Of a stretch of 64,000 nt of DNA, positions 17,551 through 26,187 are shown piece after piece; the first letter of the stretch is position 1; each line of letters begins with the position of its first letter. The notes under the pieces were generated by a model. That model ran no database searches, was not told the DNA's origin, and saw nothing but the letters and a program-made list of their open reading frames with translations. Made by a program: the position numbers and the translations under genes. Origin of the DNA: an uncultured Clostridia bacterium (GTDB taxonomy: Bacteria; Bacillota; Clostridia; TANB77; CAG-508); assembly GCA_934130975.1 (NCBI GenBank), contig CAKOYU010000002.1, positions 124,001 to 188,000 of the forward strand, written 5' to 3'.

Positions 17551-18509
17551 TGACATTAGATGATATATTAGAAGAGATAAAAAAAGCAGAAACAATTGTA
17601 ATATTATCACATGAGTCACCTGATGGAGATGCTGTATCTAGCTCTCTATCAGTGATGCATGCGGTTCAACAATTAGGAAAAAAAGCTGATGTTGTAATTC
17701 CTGAATATTCAAAAGATTTTAAATTTTTGCCAGGCTCAGAAAAAATATTAGAAAAAGGTCAAGAAGAACCATATGATTTAGCAATAGCAGTTGATTGTAC
17801 AGATTTAAAAAGATTAGCTTGTGGAAATGAATATTTTGAACCAGCAAAAACAACAATACAAATAGATCACCATTCAGTAAATGCAATGTTTGCAGATTAC
17901 AATTATGTCGATCCAGTAGCACCAGCCTGTTGCCAAGTACTTGCAGCAATGTTTGAATATTACAATATAGAGATAAATAAAGATTTAGCAACATGCATTT
18001 TAACAGGTATAATAACAGATACAGGTGGATTCCAATGGGGAGGAGTAAGTCCTGAAACATTTGAATTTGCAGCAGAATTGCTAAGAAAAGGTGCTAAACT
18101 TAAAGATATTTGCAGAATTGCATTAAGAAAGAAAAGCAAAGCTCATTGTGAATTAGAAAAATTGATTTATAATAGATTAGAATTTCTAGAAGATGGAAAA
18201 GTAGCTTTTGCATACTTGAATTTAGAAGATTATGAAAAAACAAATGCTGAAATTGGAGACGATGAAGGCTTAGTAGAAATGATTCGTGATATTGAAGATG
18301 TAGAAGTTGCTGTATTGTTAAAAGAAAAAGAAGGAACAAACGGTTACAAAGGTTCATTACGTTCTCATGAAACTGTTAATGTTTCAGATATATGTATGTT
18401 ACTTGGTGGTGGGGGACATAAAGGAGCAGCCGGATGCTTTGTTAGTGGAACACTAGAACAAGCAAAAAATAAAGTTATAAATGCAGTAAAACAAGGATTA
18501 AAAAAATAA
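17550..18509 (+). CDS. nrnA: DHH-family oligoribonuclease/PAP phosphatase NrnA
   Basis: NrnA degrades short RNA oligomers and dephosphorylates 3'-phosphoadenosine 5'-phosphate. The 319-residue protein has the DHH domain with HESPDGDAVSSSL, VDCTD and IDHHSVN as the metal-binding motifs, and the C-terminal DHHA1 domain with GSLRSH and the glycine-rich GGGGHKGAAGC. The position between rbfA and truB is typical of Clostridia. The start overlaps the rbfA stop codon. Confidence 0.93.
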   Translation: MTLDDILEEIKKAETIVILSHESPDGDAVSSSLSVMHAVQQLGKKADVVIPEYSKDFKFLPGSEKILEKGQEEPYDLAIAVDCTDLKRLACGNEYFEPAKTTIQIDHHSVNAMFADYNYVDPVAPACCQVLAAMFEYYNIEINKDLATCILTGIITDTGGFQWGGVSPETFEFAAELLRKGAKLKDICRIALRKKSKAHCELEKLIYNRLEFLEDGKVAFAYLNLEDYEKTNAEIGDDEGLVEMIRDIEDVEVAVLLKEKEGTNGYKGSLRSHETVNVSDICMLLGGGGHKGAAGCFVSGTLEQAKNKVINAVKQGLKK

Positions 18510-18510
18510 A

Positions 18511-19359
18511 ATGGATGGAATAATAATAATAAATAAACCTAAAAATTGTACATCACATGATATAGTAAGAAAAGCAAAGAAAATATTAAATGAAAAAGTT
18601 GGACATACAGGTACATTAGATCCTAATGCGACAGGAGTGTTGCCATTACTTATTGGAAAAGGAACACAGATTTCAAAATACATAATTAATCATGACAAAA
18701 CATATGAAGCAGTTTTGCAACTAGGTGAAAAAACAGACACTGCAGATATAGAAGGCGAAGTAATAGAAACAAAACCTGTTGATTCAAAATGTCTTGAAGC
18801 AAAATTTATAGAGCAAACTTTGAAAGCATTAGAAGGAGAGCAGGAACAAGTACCACCAATGTATTCTGCAATTAAAATAAATGGAAAAAAATTGTATGAA
18901 TATGCTAGAAAAGGTGAGAAAGTTGAAATTGAGCCTAGAAAAATAGAAATTTATAGTTTAGAACTGATAAATATTAATGAAGCTGACAAGCAAATTGAAT
19001 TTAGAGTATCTTGTTCAAAAGGAACATATATAAGAACATTATGTGAGAATATAGCTGAAAAGCTTGGCACAGTGGGATATATGAAAGAACTTAAAAGAAC
19101 TCAAGTGGGTGAGTTCAAAATAGAAGATGCAATTACAATAGAGGAATTAGAGCAAAATCAAACTTGCATTACAATTGAAAATTATTTTAGACAAAATAAA
19201 AATATTAATTTGAATGAAAAAAAGTTGCAATTATTTTTGAATGGTGTACAATTGACTTGGCCATTACCTGATGGCGTGTATAAAGTTTACAGTAATGAGC
19301 ATTTTATTGGAATTGGGACTGTTAAAAATAATTTGCTTAAAAGAGATATTATAATATAA
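18511..19359 (+). CDS. truB: tRNA pseudouridine(55) synthase TruB
   Basis: TruB makes pseudouridine 55 in the T-loop of tRNAs. The 282-residue protein shows the N-terminal GIIIINKPKNCTSHD, the catalytic-Asp motif GHTGTLDPNATGVLPLLIG, the YEAVLQLGEKTDTAD segment and the CSKGTYIRTLCENIAEKLG motif. It starts one base after the nrnA stop. An RNA-binding C-terminal extension completes it. It closes the ribosome-assembly operon. Confidence 0.96.
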   Translation: MDGIIIINKPKNCTSHDIVRKAKKILNEKVGHTGTLDPNATGVLPLLIGKGTQISKYIINHDKTYEAVLQLGEKTDTADIEGEVIETKPVDSKCLEAKFIEQTLKALEGEQEQVPPMYSAIKINGKKLYEYARKGEKVEIEPRKIEIYSLELININEADKQIEFRVSCSKGTYIRTLCENIAEKLGTVGYMKELKRTQVGEFKIEDAITIEELEQNQTCITIENYFRQNKNINLNEKKLQLFLNGVQLTWPLPDGVYKVYSNEHFIGIGTVKNNLLKRDIII

Positions 19360-19376
19360 AGAAGGAGGATGAAAGA

Positions 19377-20933
19377 ATGGAAAAATTCTATATAACAACA
19401 CCAATATATTACCCAAGTGGAAAATTTCATATAGGAACAGCATACACAACAGTATTAGCAGACACAGTAAAAAGATACAAACAACTAAGAGGGTATGATG
19501 TATTCATGTTAACAGGAACAGACGAACATGGACAAAAAATAGAGACAGTAGCAAAAGAACATGGAAAAACACCACAGGAGCATGTTGACGAAATGGCAAA
19601 AATGGCAAAGGACTTATGGAAATTAATGAACATAAACTATGACTATTTTATCAGAACAACAGAACCAAGACATGAAAAAGCTGTTCAAAAAATCTTTGAA
19701 TACTTTTTACAAAAAGGAGACATATATAAAGGAGAATATGAAGGTTGGTATTGTATGCCATGTGAAACATATTTTACAGAAACACAATTAGTTGACGGAA
19801 AATGTCCTGATTGCGGTAGAGAAGTAAAATTAATGAAAGAAGAAGCATATTTCTTCAATATGAAAAAATATGCAGACAAATTACTACAATATTATGATGA
19901 ACATCCAGATTTCATCCAACCAGAATATAGAAAAACAGAGATGATAAATAACTTTATAAAACCAGGACTTGAAGACTTGTGTGTAACAAGAACATCATTT
20001 GATTGGGGAATAAAAGTAGAATCAGATCCAAAACATGTTATATATGTATGGTTAGATGCGTTAACAAATTATTTGACAGCATTGGGTTATACACAAGATG
20101 AAGATGAACTATTCAAAAAATACTGGCCAGCAGATTTACAAATAATAGGAAAAGACATAGCAAGATTCCATTTAATATATTGGCCAATATTCTTAATGGC
20201 ATTAGACTTACCATTGCCAAAGAAAATATTAGTCCATAACTGGATAATGATGAAAGACGGAAAAATGTCAAAATCAAAAGGAAATGTTGTATATCCAGAA
20301 AAATTAATAAGCAGATATGGATTAGATGCAACAAGATATTTTTTATTAAGAGAAATGCAAACATCACAAGATGGATTATATACACCAGAAAGTTTTATAG
20401 AAAGATATAATTCAGACTTGTGTAATGATTTAGGAAATTTAGTAAATAGAACAGTATCGATGGTAAATAAATACTTTTGTGGAAAAGTACCAGAATATAA
20501 TGGTACACCAAATGAAGTAGATAAAGAATTTGAAGAATTTACAAATATTCAAATTAAAAAAGTAGAAGAATTAATCGAAAAATATGAAATAGCTGATTCT
20601 TTAAAAGAGTTGTGGATATTAGTTTCTAGAACAAACAAATATATAGATGAAACTAGACCATGGGAACTTGCTAAAAACGAAGAAACAGAAAAACTAGAAT
20701 CTAGCATGTATCATCTAATAGAAAATATTAGAAAAATAGGAATAATTTTATTACCATTTATGGAAGAAACAGCAAAGAATTTATTACATCAAATTGGAAT
20801 AACAGAAGAATTTCAAACATGGGATAGCTTGTATGAATATGATAAATTAAAAGACATTCAAGTGATTGAAAAAGGTGAACCGCTATTTATGAGAAAAGAT
20901 ATTGAAGAGGAATTAGAATATTTAAGAAGCTAA
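19377..20933 (+). CDS. metG: Methionyl-tRNA synthetase
   Basis: The 518-residue class I synthetase has the HIGH-type motif FHIGTAYTT (residues ~20-28), a zinc-binding insertion with two Cys pairs (CMPCE and CPDCG), the catalytic KMSKSKG motif, and the anticodon-binding helical domain with W residues near ETRPWELAK. It lacks the C-terminal dimerisation (tRNA-binding) domain present in many longer MetG proteins, so it is the short form. RBS GAAGGAGG lies just before the ATG, only 17 bases after truB, so it is likely co-transcribed with it. Confidence 0.96.
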   Translation: MEKFYITTPIYYPSGKFHIGTAYTTVLADTVKRYKQLRGYDVFMLTGTDEHGQKIETVAKEHGKTPQEHVDEMAKMAKDLWKLMNINYDYFIRTTEPRHEKAVQKIFEYFLQKGDIYKGEYEGWYCMPCETYFTETQLVDGKCPDCGREVKLMKEEAYFFNMKKYADKLLQYYDEHPDFIQPEYRKTEMINNFIKPGLEDLCVTRTSFDWGIKVESDPKHVIYVWLDALTNYLTALGYTQDEDELFKKYWPADLQIIGKDIARFHLIYWPIFLMALDLPLPKKILVHNWIMMKDGKMSKSKGNVVYPEKLISRYGLDATRYFLLREMQTSQDGLYTPESFIERYNSDLCNDLGNLVNRTVSMVNKYFCGKVPEYNGTPNEVDKEFEEFTNIQIKKVEELIEKYEIADSLKELWILVSRTNKYIDETRPWELAKNEETEKLESSMYHLIENIRKIGIILLPFMEETAKNLLHQIGITEEFQTWDSLYEYDKLKDIQVIEKGEPLFMRKDIEEELEYLRS

Positions 20934-20955
20934 TTATTAGATAAAAGGTGGAAAA

Positions 20956-21858
20956 ATGGATTTGATATCAATTAGAAGAAAATATAGAAATATAAGAAAT
21001 ATAATAATAGCAATATGTATACTAGTATTAGTGATTATATTTGGATTAGTAATAAAAGAATTAAATAAAAAGTCAAAATATCAAAAGGTATATACATCAT
21101 ATGAAAACCAAATAAAACAACTTCAAGGAGGGCACCAAGAAGGAGAAGAGCACAAAACACAAGAACAAAAGGAAACAGAAAAAAAAGCCAAGTTGCCACA
21201 ACTAACAGAAGAAGGAAAAAGCAACTTAGAAAATATATATCATTCAGATACAAAGCGAGTATTTTTAACATTTGATGATGGTCCATCAGAGACTGTAACG
21301 CCAGTAGTTTTGGACACATTAAAAAAAGAAAATATAAAAGCAACCTTCTTTTTGTTAGGAAGTAGAGTTGAACTTAATCCAGAACTTGTAAAACGTGAAT
21401 ACAATGAAGGACATTATTTGGCTAGTCATGGATATTCTCATGTATATTCACAAATATATGCATCTCCACAAAGTGTAATAGATGAATATAACAGAAGTGT
21501 TACTGCCATCAGAAATGCAATAGGAGAGCAACAATACAATCCACATCTATTTAGATTCCCTGGTGGATATTGGGGTGGAAAATATGCAGAAGTAAAAAAA
21601 CAAGCAAAACAATTATTAGACGAAAATGACATTTTGCATATTGATTGGAATGCATTAACATCAGATGCAGCTGGAGCAAAAACAACGGAACAGTTTATAG
21701 CAGAATTAGAAAAAACAGTTCCAAAACACAATAGTGTAGTTGTATTAATGCATGATGCAGGAAATAAACAAGCAACAGCAAATGCATTACCAACAATTAT
21801 TAAATATTTTAGAGATAAAGGATTTGAATTTGAAAATTTCTATAGTATTATAAAGTAA
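20956..21858 (+). CDS. Polysaccharide deacetylase (NodB family), membrane anchored
   Basis: A 300-residue carbohydrate esterase family 4 protein. Residues ~14-34 are an N-terminal membrane anchor, followed by a charged stalk. The NodB domain begins near residue 100 with VFLTFDDGPSETVTP (D107 and D108) and has the metal-binding His pair in ASHGYSHVY (H158, H162), then FRFPGGYWG and the His-containing VLMHDAG. The likely substrate is peptidoglycan GlcNAc or another surface N-acetylglycan on the outer face. It follows metG by 22 bases with an AAAGGTGG ribosome site. Confidence 0.92.
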   Translation: MDLISIRRKYRNIRNIIIAICILVLVIIFGLVIKELNKKSKYQKVYTSYENQIKQLQGGHQEGEEHKTQEQKETEKKAKLPQLTEEGKSNLENIYHSDTKRVFLTFDDGPSETVTPVVLDTLKKENIKATFFLLGSRVELNPELVKREYNEGHYLASHGYSHVYSQIYASPQSVIDEYNRSVTAIRNAIGEQQYNPHLFRFPGGYWGGKYAEVKKQAKQLLDENDILHIDWNALTSDAAGAKTTEQFIAELEKTVPKHNSVVVLMHDAGNKQATANALPTIIKYFRDKGFEFENFYSIIK

Positions 21859-21863
21859 AAGTA

Positions 21864-21891
21864 TTGCAAAATAGAAAATATGTGATATAAT
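21864..21891 (+). promoter_or_regulatory. Promoter of tig
   Basis: TTGCAA (21864-21869) and TATAAT (21886-21891) have a 16-base spacer. The -10 lies 36 bases before the tig start. Confidence 0.65.
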
Positions 21892-21927
21892 ATAAAAGCT
21901 ATAAGAAGACAAGAAAGGAAGATAATA

Positions 21928-23253
21928 ATGAATTGTAAAGTTGAAAAAACAAAAAACGCAAATGAAGTAAAATTAGAAATTACAGTAGAAGCAGAAAAAT
22001 TTGAAAATGCTATGAAAAAAGTATATTTTCAAAATGCTAAATACTTTAACATACCAGGTTTCAGAAAAGGAAAAGCACCAATGAATATAGTAGAAAAATA
22101 TTATGGAGAGCAAATATTCTATGAAGATGCATTCAACGAAGTTGCAACAGAAGCCTATGAAGAAGCTATAAAAGAAAATAAAATAGAAGCAGTAAGCAGA
22201 CCAGAAGTAGACATAGCTCAAATGGAAAAAGGAAAAGACTTAATATTTTCAGCAGTAGTACAAACAAAACCAGAAGTAAAACTAGGAAAATATAAAGGAG
22301 TAGAAATCGAAAAAATAGAATACAAAGTAGACAAAAAAGCTGTAGATCATGAATTAGGACATATGCAAGAACACAATTCAAGATTAATAACAGTTGATGA
22401 CAGACCATTAGAAAATGGAGATACAGCAACAATTGATTTCGAAGGATTTGTTGACGGAGTTGCATTTGATGGTGGAAAAGCAGAAGGTCATGAATTAGAA
22501 ATAGGAAGTGGAGCATTTATCCCAGGATTTGAAGAACAATTAGTAGGAATGGAAATTGATGGAGAAAAAGAAATCAAAGTAACATTCCCAAAAGAATACT
22601 TCTCAAAAGACTTAGCAGGAAAAGATGCTACATTCAAAGTAAAATTACATGAAATAAAGAAAAAAGAATTACCAGAATTAGATGACGAATTTGCCAAAGA
22701 CGTTAGTGAATTTGATACATTAGACGAATTAAAGAAAAGTATCAAAGAAAAATTAACAAAAAATAATGAACAAAGAGCAAAATATGAAACAGAAGATGCA
22801 GCAATCAAAGCTGTATGTGAAGAATCAGAATTAGATGTTCCATCAGGAATGATTGAACTAGAAATAGACAATATGTTAAAAGACTTTGAACAAAGACTTG
22901 CATATCAAGGACTAAATCTAGAACAATACCTAAAAATGTTAGGAAAAACTGAAGAAGAAATAAGAAAAGAATATGAGCCACAAGCTATAGAAGCAATAAA
23001 ATCAAGACTTGTATTAGAAGCTGTAATAAAAGCAGAAAAAATCGAAGCAAGTGAAGAAGAAGTAAAAGCAAAAATGGAAGAAATGGCTAAAAGCTATGGA
23101 AAAGATGTAGAAGAATTAAGCAAAAACGAAAACTTAAAAAACTACTTAGAAGACGGAATAAAATCAGAAAAAGCATTAGAATTCATAGTAGCAAATGCAA
23201 AATTCGCAGAAAAGAAAAAAGAAACAAAAAAAACAACAGCTAGCAAAAAATAA
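21928..23253 (+). CDS. tig: Trigger factor
   Basis: Trigger factor is the ribosome-bound chaperone with peptidyl-prolyl isomerase activity. The 441-residue length is standard. The N-terminal ribosome-binding domain carries the signature segment NIPGFRKGKAPMNIVEKYYG. The FKBP domain follows with NGDTATIDFEGFVDGVAFDG and GSGAFIPGFEEQLVGM. The long helical C-terminal chaperone domain ends in a Lys/Thr-rich tail. It has its own promoter and terminator and precedes clpP and clpX, a conserved order. Confidence 0.96.
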   Translation: MNCKVEKTKNANEVKLEITVEAEKFENAMKKVYFQNAKYFNIPGFRKGKAPMNIVEKYYGEQIFYEDAFNEVATEAYEEAIKENKIEAVSRPEVDIAQMEKGKDLIFSAVVQTKPEVKLGKYKGVEIEKIEYKVDKKAVDHELGHMQEHNSRLITVDDRPLENGDTATIDFEGFVDGVAFDGGKAEGHELEIGSGAFIPGFEEQLVGMEIDGEKEIKVTFPKEYFSKDLAGKDATFKVKLHEIKKKELPELDDEFAKDVSEFDTLDELKKSIKEKLTKNNEQRAKYETEDAAIKAVCEESELDVPSGMIELEIDNMLKDFEQRLAYQGLNLEQYLKMLGKTEEEIRKEYEPQAIEAIKSRLVLEAVIKAEKIEASEEEVKAKMEEMAKSYGKDVEELSKNENLKNYLEDGIKSEKALEFIVANAKFAEKKKETKKTTASKK

Positions 23254-23260
23254 TAGCTAA

Positions 23261-23307
23261 AAAAGGGGCAAATTGGTAACGTAATAATTTGCGCCCTTTT
23301 ATTTTTT
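23261..23307 (+). terminator. Terminator after tig
   Basis: AAAAGGGGCAAATT (23261-23274) pairs with AATTTGCGCCCTTTT (23286-23300) with one bulged C, followed by ATTTTTT. Confidence 0.85.
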
Positions 23308-23314
23308 GAAAAAT

Positions 23315-23373
23315 GAGCAAAACAGAACCGGTCCCAAATGCGCAGTGAGCAAAACAGAACCGGTCCCAAATGT
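23315..23373 (+). repeat. Paired ACCGGT repeat, copy 2
   Basis: Two units, each with GCAAAACAGAACCGGTCCCA, are joined by GCGCAGTGA. The pair lies between the tig terminator and the clpP ribosome site (GAGGAGGA), so it occupies the leader of clpP. Confidence 0.9.
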
Positions 23374-23390
23374 ATAGAGGAGGATAAAGT

Positions 23391-24002
23391 ATGATAGAAA
23401 AAGATAGTTTAGTACCATATGTAATTGAACAAACAAGTAAAGGAGAAAGATCTTATGATATTTTCTCAAGATTATTAAAAGATAGAATAATATTTTTAGG
23501 AGAAGATGTAAATCCAACATCTGCAAGTTTAATAATTGCACAATTATTATTCTTAGAGTCAGAAGATCCAGATAAAGAAATATTTTTATATATTAATTCA
23601 CCTGGAGGATCTATTACAGATGGAATGGGAATTGTTGATACAATGAATTATATTAAATGTCCTGTTTCAACAATATGTGTTGGTTTAGCAGCAAGTTTTG
23701 GAGCTGTTTTACTAGCTAATGGTGAAAAAGGAAAAAGATATGCTACACCAAATTCAGAAATATTAATACATCAACCATTAATTGGTGGTCAAGGTGGAGG
23801 AATTTCTGGTCAAGCTACAGAAATTAAAATTCATGCAGATCATATGATAAGAACAAGAGAGAAATTAAATAAATTATTAAGTGAAAAAACAGGTCAATCT
23901 ATAGAGACTATTGAGAGAGATACTGAAAGAGACCACTATATGACAGCTCAAGAAGCACTAGAATATGGTCTTATTGATGGCATTATGGATAAAAGAATTT
24001 AA
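23391..24002 (+). CDS. clpP: ATP-dependent Clp protease proteolytic subunit
   Basis: ClpP is the tetradecameric serine protease that works with ClpX or ClpC. The 203-residue product has the full family sequence: FLYINSPGGSITDGM, the catalytic Ser102 in VGLAASFGAVLL, His127 in EILIHQP and Asp177 in IERDTERDHYM. The usual GQAASMGA is replaced by GLAASFGA, a conservative variation. RBS GAGGAGGA precedes the ATG. clpX follows after 75 bases. Confidence 0.97.
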   Translation: MIEKDSLVPYVIEQTSKGERSYDIFSRLLKDRIIFLGEDVNPTSASLIIAQLLFLESEDPDKEIFLYINSPGGSITDGMGIVDTMNYIKCPVSTICVGLAASFGAVLLANGEKGKRYATPNSEILIHQPLIGGQGGGISGQATEIKIHADHMIRTREKLNKLLSEKTGQSIETIERDTERDHYMTAQEALEYGLIDGIMDKRI

Positions 24003-24077
24003 TTCTAATAATAATTACATTTAATGCACATTAATAGAGTTATTAGAATTTGATAAAATAGAAAAGGAGAAATATAG

Positions 24078-25403
24078 ATGGCAAAAAATGATACACCTAA
24101 AGGTGTAAAATGTTCATTTTGTGGTAAAACACAAGAAAGTGTAAAGAAAATTGTTGCAGGTCCTGGAGTATACATTTGTAATGAATGTATAGGACTATGC
24201 AATGAAATAATCGAAAGTGAATTTTATGACGAAGATGAAGATGCTTACACATTAGCAGGATTAGATAAAATACCAAGTCCTAGAGAAATAAAAGGAATAT
24301 TAGATCAATATGTAATTGGCCAAGATGAAGCTAAGAAAACATTGTCAGTTGCTGTATATAACCATTATAAAAGAATAGCAAATGAAGAAGAAATGATGGC
24401 TAAACATGAAAAAAATGATGATGATGTAGAAATACAAAAAAGTAATATTTTATTATTAGGACCAACTGGTTGTGGAAAGACATTGTTAGCAAGTACTCTT
24501 GCAAAGATATTAAATGTTCCATTTGCTATTGCTGATGCTACGACGCTTACAGAAGCAGGATATGTTGGAGAAGATGTTGAAAATATACTTCTAAAATTAA
24601 TTCAAGCTGCTGATGGCGATATAGAAAAAGCAGAAAAAGGAATAATCTATATAGATGAGATTGACAAAATAACAAGAAAATCTGAAAATCCATCTATAAC
24701 AAGAGATGTCAGTGGAGAAGGTGTGCAACAAGCATTGTTGAAAATTGTAGAAGGTACAGTTGCATCTGTTCCACCACAAGGAGGAAGAAAACATCCACAA
24801 CAAGAATTATTGCAAATAAATACATCAAATATATTATTTATCTGTGGCGGTGCTTTCGAAGGACTTGAAAATATTATTAAAGACAGAATTGGTAAGAAAT
24901 CAATGGGATTTGGAGCTGATATTGAAAGCAAGAAAGATATAGATAGATACAAAGTGTTTGAACAAATATTACCACAAGATTTATTAAAGTTTGGTATGAT
25001 TCCAGAATTTATAGGAAGATTGCCAATAATAGCTACTTTAAAAGAGCTAGATAGAGAGGCTTTAATTAAAATTACTACAGAACCCAAAAATGCGTTAGTA
25101 AAACAATACAAGAAATTATTACAAATGGATGATGTAGAATTAATATTTGAGCACGAAGCATTAGAAGCTATTGTAGATAAAGCAATTGAGAGAAAAACTG
25201 GTGCTAGAGGATTACGTTCTATAATAGAAGAAATTATGAGAGATATTATGTTTGATATTCCTTCTAATGAAAAGATTGAACAGTGTATTGTTACAAAAGA
25301 AACTGTTTTAGACAACCAAGAACCAAGAATTATAGAAAATCCTAATAAAGTTAAAAAGGTTAGAAGTGAAAGAATTGCTGTTGAACAAAAAGAAACAGCA
25401 TAA
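24078..25403 (+). CDS. clpX: ATP-dependent Clp protease ATP-binding subunit ClpX
   Basis: ClpX unfolds substrates and feeds them to ClpP. The 441-residue protein begins with the C4 zinc-binding domain (C12, C15, C34, C37). The AAA+ domain has Walker A GPTGCGKTLLA near residue 128, the ADATTLTEAGYVGEDVE pore segment, and Walker B IIYIDEIDKI. The C-terminal D2 small domain contains KTGARGLRSIIE. A second, zinc-finger-less ClpX-like ATPase occurs at 38332 in this window. Confidence 0.97.
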   Translation: MAKNDTPKGVKCSFCGKTQESVKKIVAGPGVYICNECIGLCNEIIESEFYDEDEDAYTLAGLDKIPSPREIKGILDQYVIGQDEAKKTLSVAVYNHYKRIANEEEMMAKHEKNDDDVEIQKSNILLLGPTGCGKTLLASTLAKILNVPFAIADATTLTEAGYVGEDVENILLKLIQAADGDIEKAEKGIIYIDEIDKITRKSENPSITRDVSGEGVQQALLKIVEGTVASVPPQGGRKHPQQELLQINTSNILFICGGAFEGLENIIKDRIGKKSMGFGADIESKKDIDRYKVFEQILPQDLLKFGMIPEFIGRLPIIATLKELDREALIKITTEPKNALVKQYKKLLQMDDVELIFEHEALEAIVDKAIERKTGARGLRSIIEEIMRDIMFDIPSNEKIEQCIVTKETVLDNQEPRIIENPNKVKKVRSERIAVEQKETA

Positions 25404-25426
25404 AAATAATAAATTTTGTATAAAAT

Positions 25427-25480
25427 AAAAGCAGTTTACTATAGTTTGATAAAAAACTACTAGCTAACTGCTTTATTTTT
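25427..25480 (+). terminator. Terminator after clpX
   Basis: AAAAGCAGTT (25427-25436) pairs with AACTGCTTTA (25466-25475) around an inner ATAGTTT/AAAACTA stem, followed by TTTTTG. It lies just ahead of the convergent small gene at 25496-25591. Confidence 0.8.
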
Positions 25481-25495
25481 GTATATAAAGTTTAA

Positions 25496-25591
25496 CTATC
25501 TATTGTTATTATTTTGATTGTTATTATTGTTGTTATTGCTTTCATTATTTCTGTTGTTATTTTTATTTTGTTTGCTTTTTTTATCTGACAT
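25496..25591 (-). CDS. Small Asn-rich protein, 31 aa
   Basis: On the minus strand an ATG at 25591 is preceded by GGAGG with a 9-base spacing, and the frame runs 31 codons to a TAG. The product starts MSDKKSKQNKNNN and consists mostly of Asn with a few Lys, Arg and Gln. Such small, hydrophilic, Asn/Lys-rich proteins are unclassified; small acid-soluble or spore-associated proteins are one possibility, a low-complexity artefact another. The good ribosome site and convergent position to the clpX terminator favour a real gene. Confidence 0.5.
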   Translation of the reverse strand: MSDKKSKQNKNNNRNNESNNNNNNNQNNNNR

Positions 25592-25703
25592 AGAAGAACA
25601 CCTCCATTCTAATCTTTCTCAAATATTTTACCCATAAAGTAAAAAAGTATACAGTGAAATTATTATTACAATATAATTTATATCATATAAAAAATTATTT
25701 AGG

Positions 25704-25849
25704 AAATTGATAATATATTGTTTTTTTATACCTTGCTGTCGCAATCTACATATTGAAAATACACTAGTATATTGATTGCTCCATATCGCACTCGCATAAG
25801 CTCGTTTGCTTGCTTACGCGGTATTGCGAAAACAATATATTATCAATTT
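25704..25849 (+). repeat. Palindromic core element, copy A
   Basis: Perfect 21-base inverted arms (25704-25724 and 25829-25849, AAATTGATAATATATTGTTTT and its complement) enclose a conserved core. The core runs ATACCTTGCTGTCGCAATCT ... ATTGCTCCATATCGCACTCG ... GCTTACGCGGTATT. Inside it ATACC pairs with GGTAT. GCATAAGC faces GCTTACGC, which pairs better on the minus-strand RNA. Related copies lie at 1273 (partial), 34594 and 61388. No ORF is evident. Confidence 0.85.
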
Positions 25850-25890
25850 TCTAAAATACGGTTAATATTTTTAAGAATTTTACTTGTTAT

Positions 25891-25920
25891 TTGACTGAAT
25901 TTATAGTATAGTAATATAGT
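25891..25920 (+). promoter_or_regulatory. Promoter of the small toxin-like mRNA
   Basis: TTGACT at 25891-25896 is followed after 18 bases by TATAGT (25915-25920), or after 15 bases by TAATAT. The transcript would start near 25927 and carry a ~67-base leader before the peptide ORF. Confidence 0.5.
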
Positions 25921-25993
25921 AGGAAATGAGGATTGCGGATGTGGTTGCCACTTTTAATTCATGACTTTATGTTGTGAGAATGGAGGTGGTGCT

Positions 25994-26095
25994 ATGATAG
26001 AAGCTGTTTTATTAGAAATAATATACTTACTTTTATTTGCATTAGTTGTCGAAACTATTATAGTATTTGCCTTAATTATAATATTAAGCAAATAG
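25994..26095 (+). CDS. Small hydrophobic peptide, putative type I toxin (33 aa)
   Basis: An ATG at 25994 follows a strong GGAGGTGGT site. The 33 residues begin MIEAVLLEIIYLLLFALVVE and continue as one membrane-spanning helix ending in Leu-Ser-Lys. Size and character match Fst/Ldr-type membrane toxins, though no Pro-x-x-x-Gly motif is present. The transcript 5' region (GGATGTGGTTGCC) is complementary to the antisense RNA encoded convergently downstream, and both RNAs would end in the same hairpin at 26101-26140. This is the architecture of the par (fst) locus of plasmid pAD1. Alternatives are a small membrane peptide with another role. Confidence 0.65.
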   Translation: MIEAVLLEIIYLLLFALVVETIIVFALIIILSK

Positions 26096-26100
26096 ACAAT

Positions 26101-26140
26101 AAAAAACACATCTGTAACTTGCCAGTCTGATGTGTTTTTT
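26101..26140 (+). terminator. Bidirectional terminator of the toxin and antisense RNAs
   Basis: AAAAAACACATC (26101-26112) pairs perfectly with GATGTGTTTTTT (26129-26140). The A-run on one side and T-run on the other make it functional in both directions. Confidence 0.85.
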
Positions 26141-26181
26141 ACATATTACACGGCAACCACGTTTGTGGTTACTTATTTCCT
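26101..26181 (-). ncRNA. Putative antisense antitoxin RNA
   Basis: A consensus minus-strand promoter would start an ~80-base RNA near 26181 that ends in the shared hairpin. Its first part folds as GTAACCAC-loop-GTGGTTGC. The segment GTAACCACA can pair (with one G-U) with TGTGGTTGC at 25939-25947 in the toxin mRNA leader, and the terminator loop gives a second contact. Position, size and pairing resemble RNA II of par/fst loci. No coding sequence was found in it. Confidence 0.6.
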
Positions 26182-26187
26182 ATTCAT

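Noticed and set aside
23142..23369. Minus-strand ORF starting in the paired repeat (peptide containing GPVLFC and WDRFCF)
   Set aside because: It is the translation of the repeat and the tig 3' end; the same peptide pieces recur at every repeat copy and there is no ribosome site.
24647..25315. Long minus-strand ORF opposite clpX (222 codons)
   Set aside because: It is a shadow of clpX; it has no ribosome site and its composition mirrors the sense codons.
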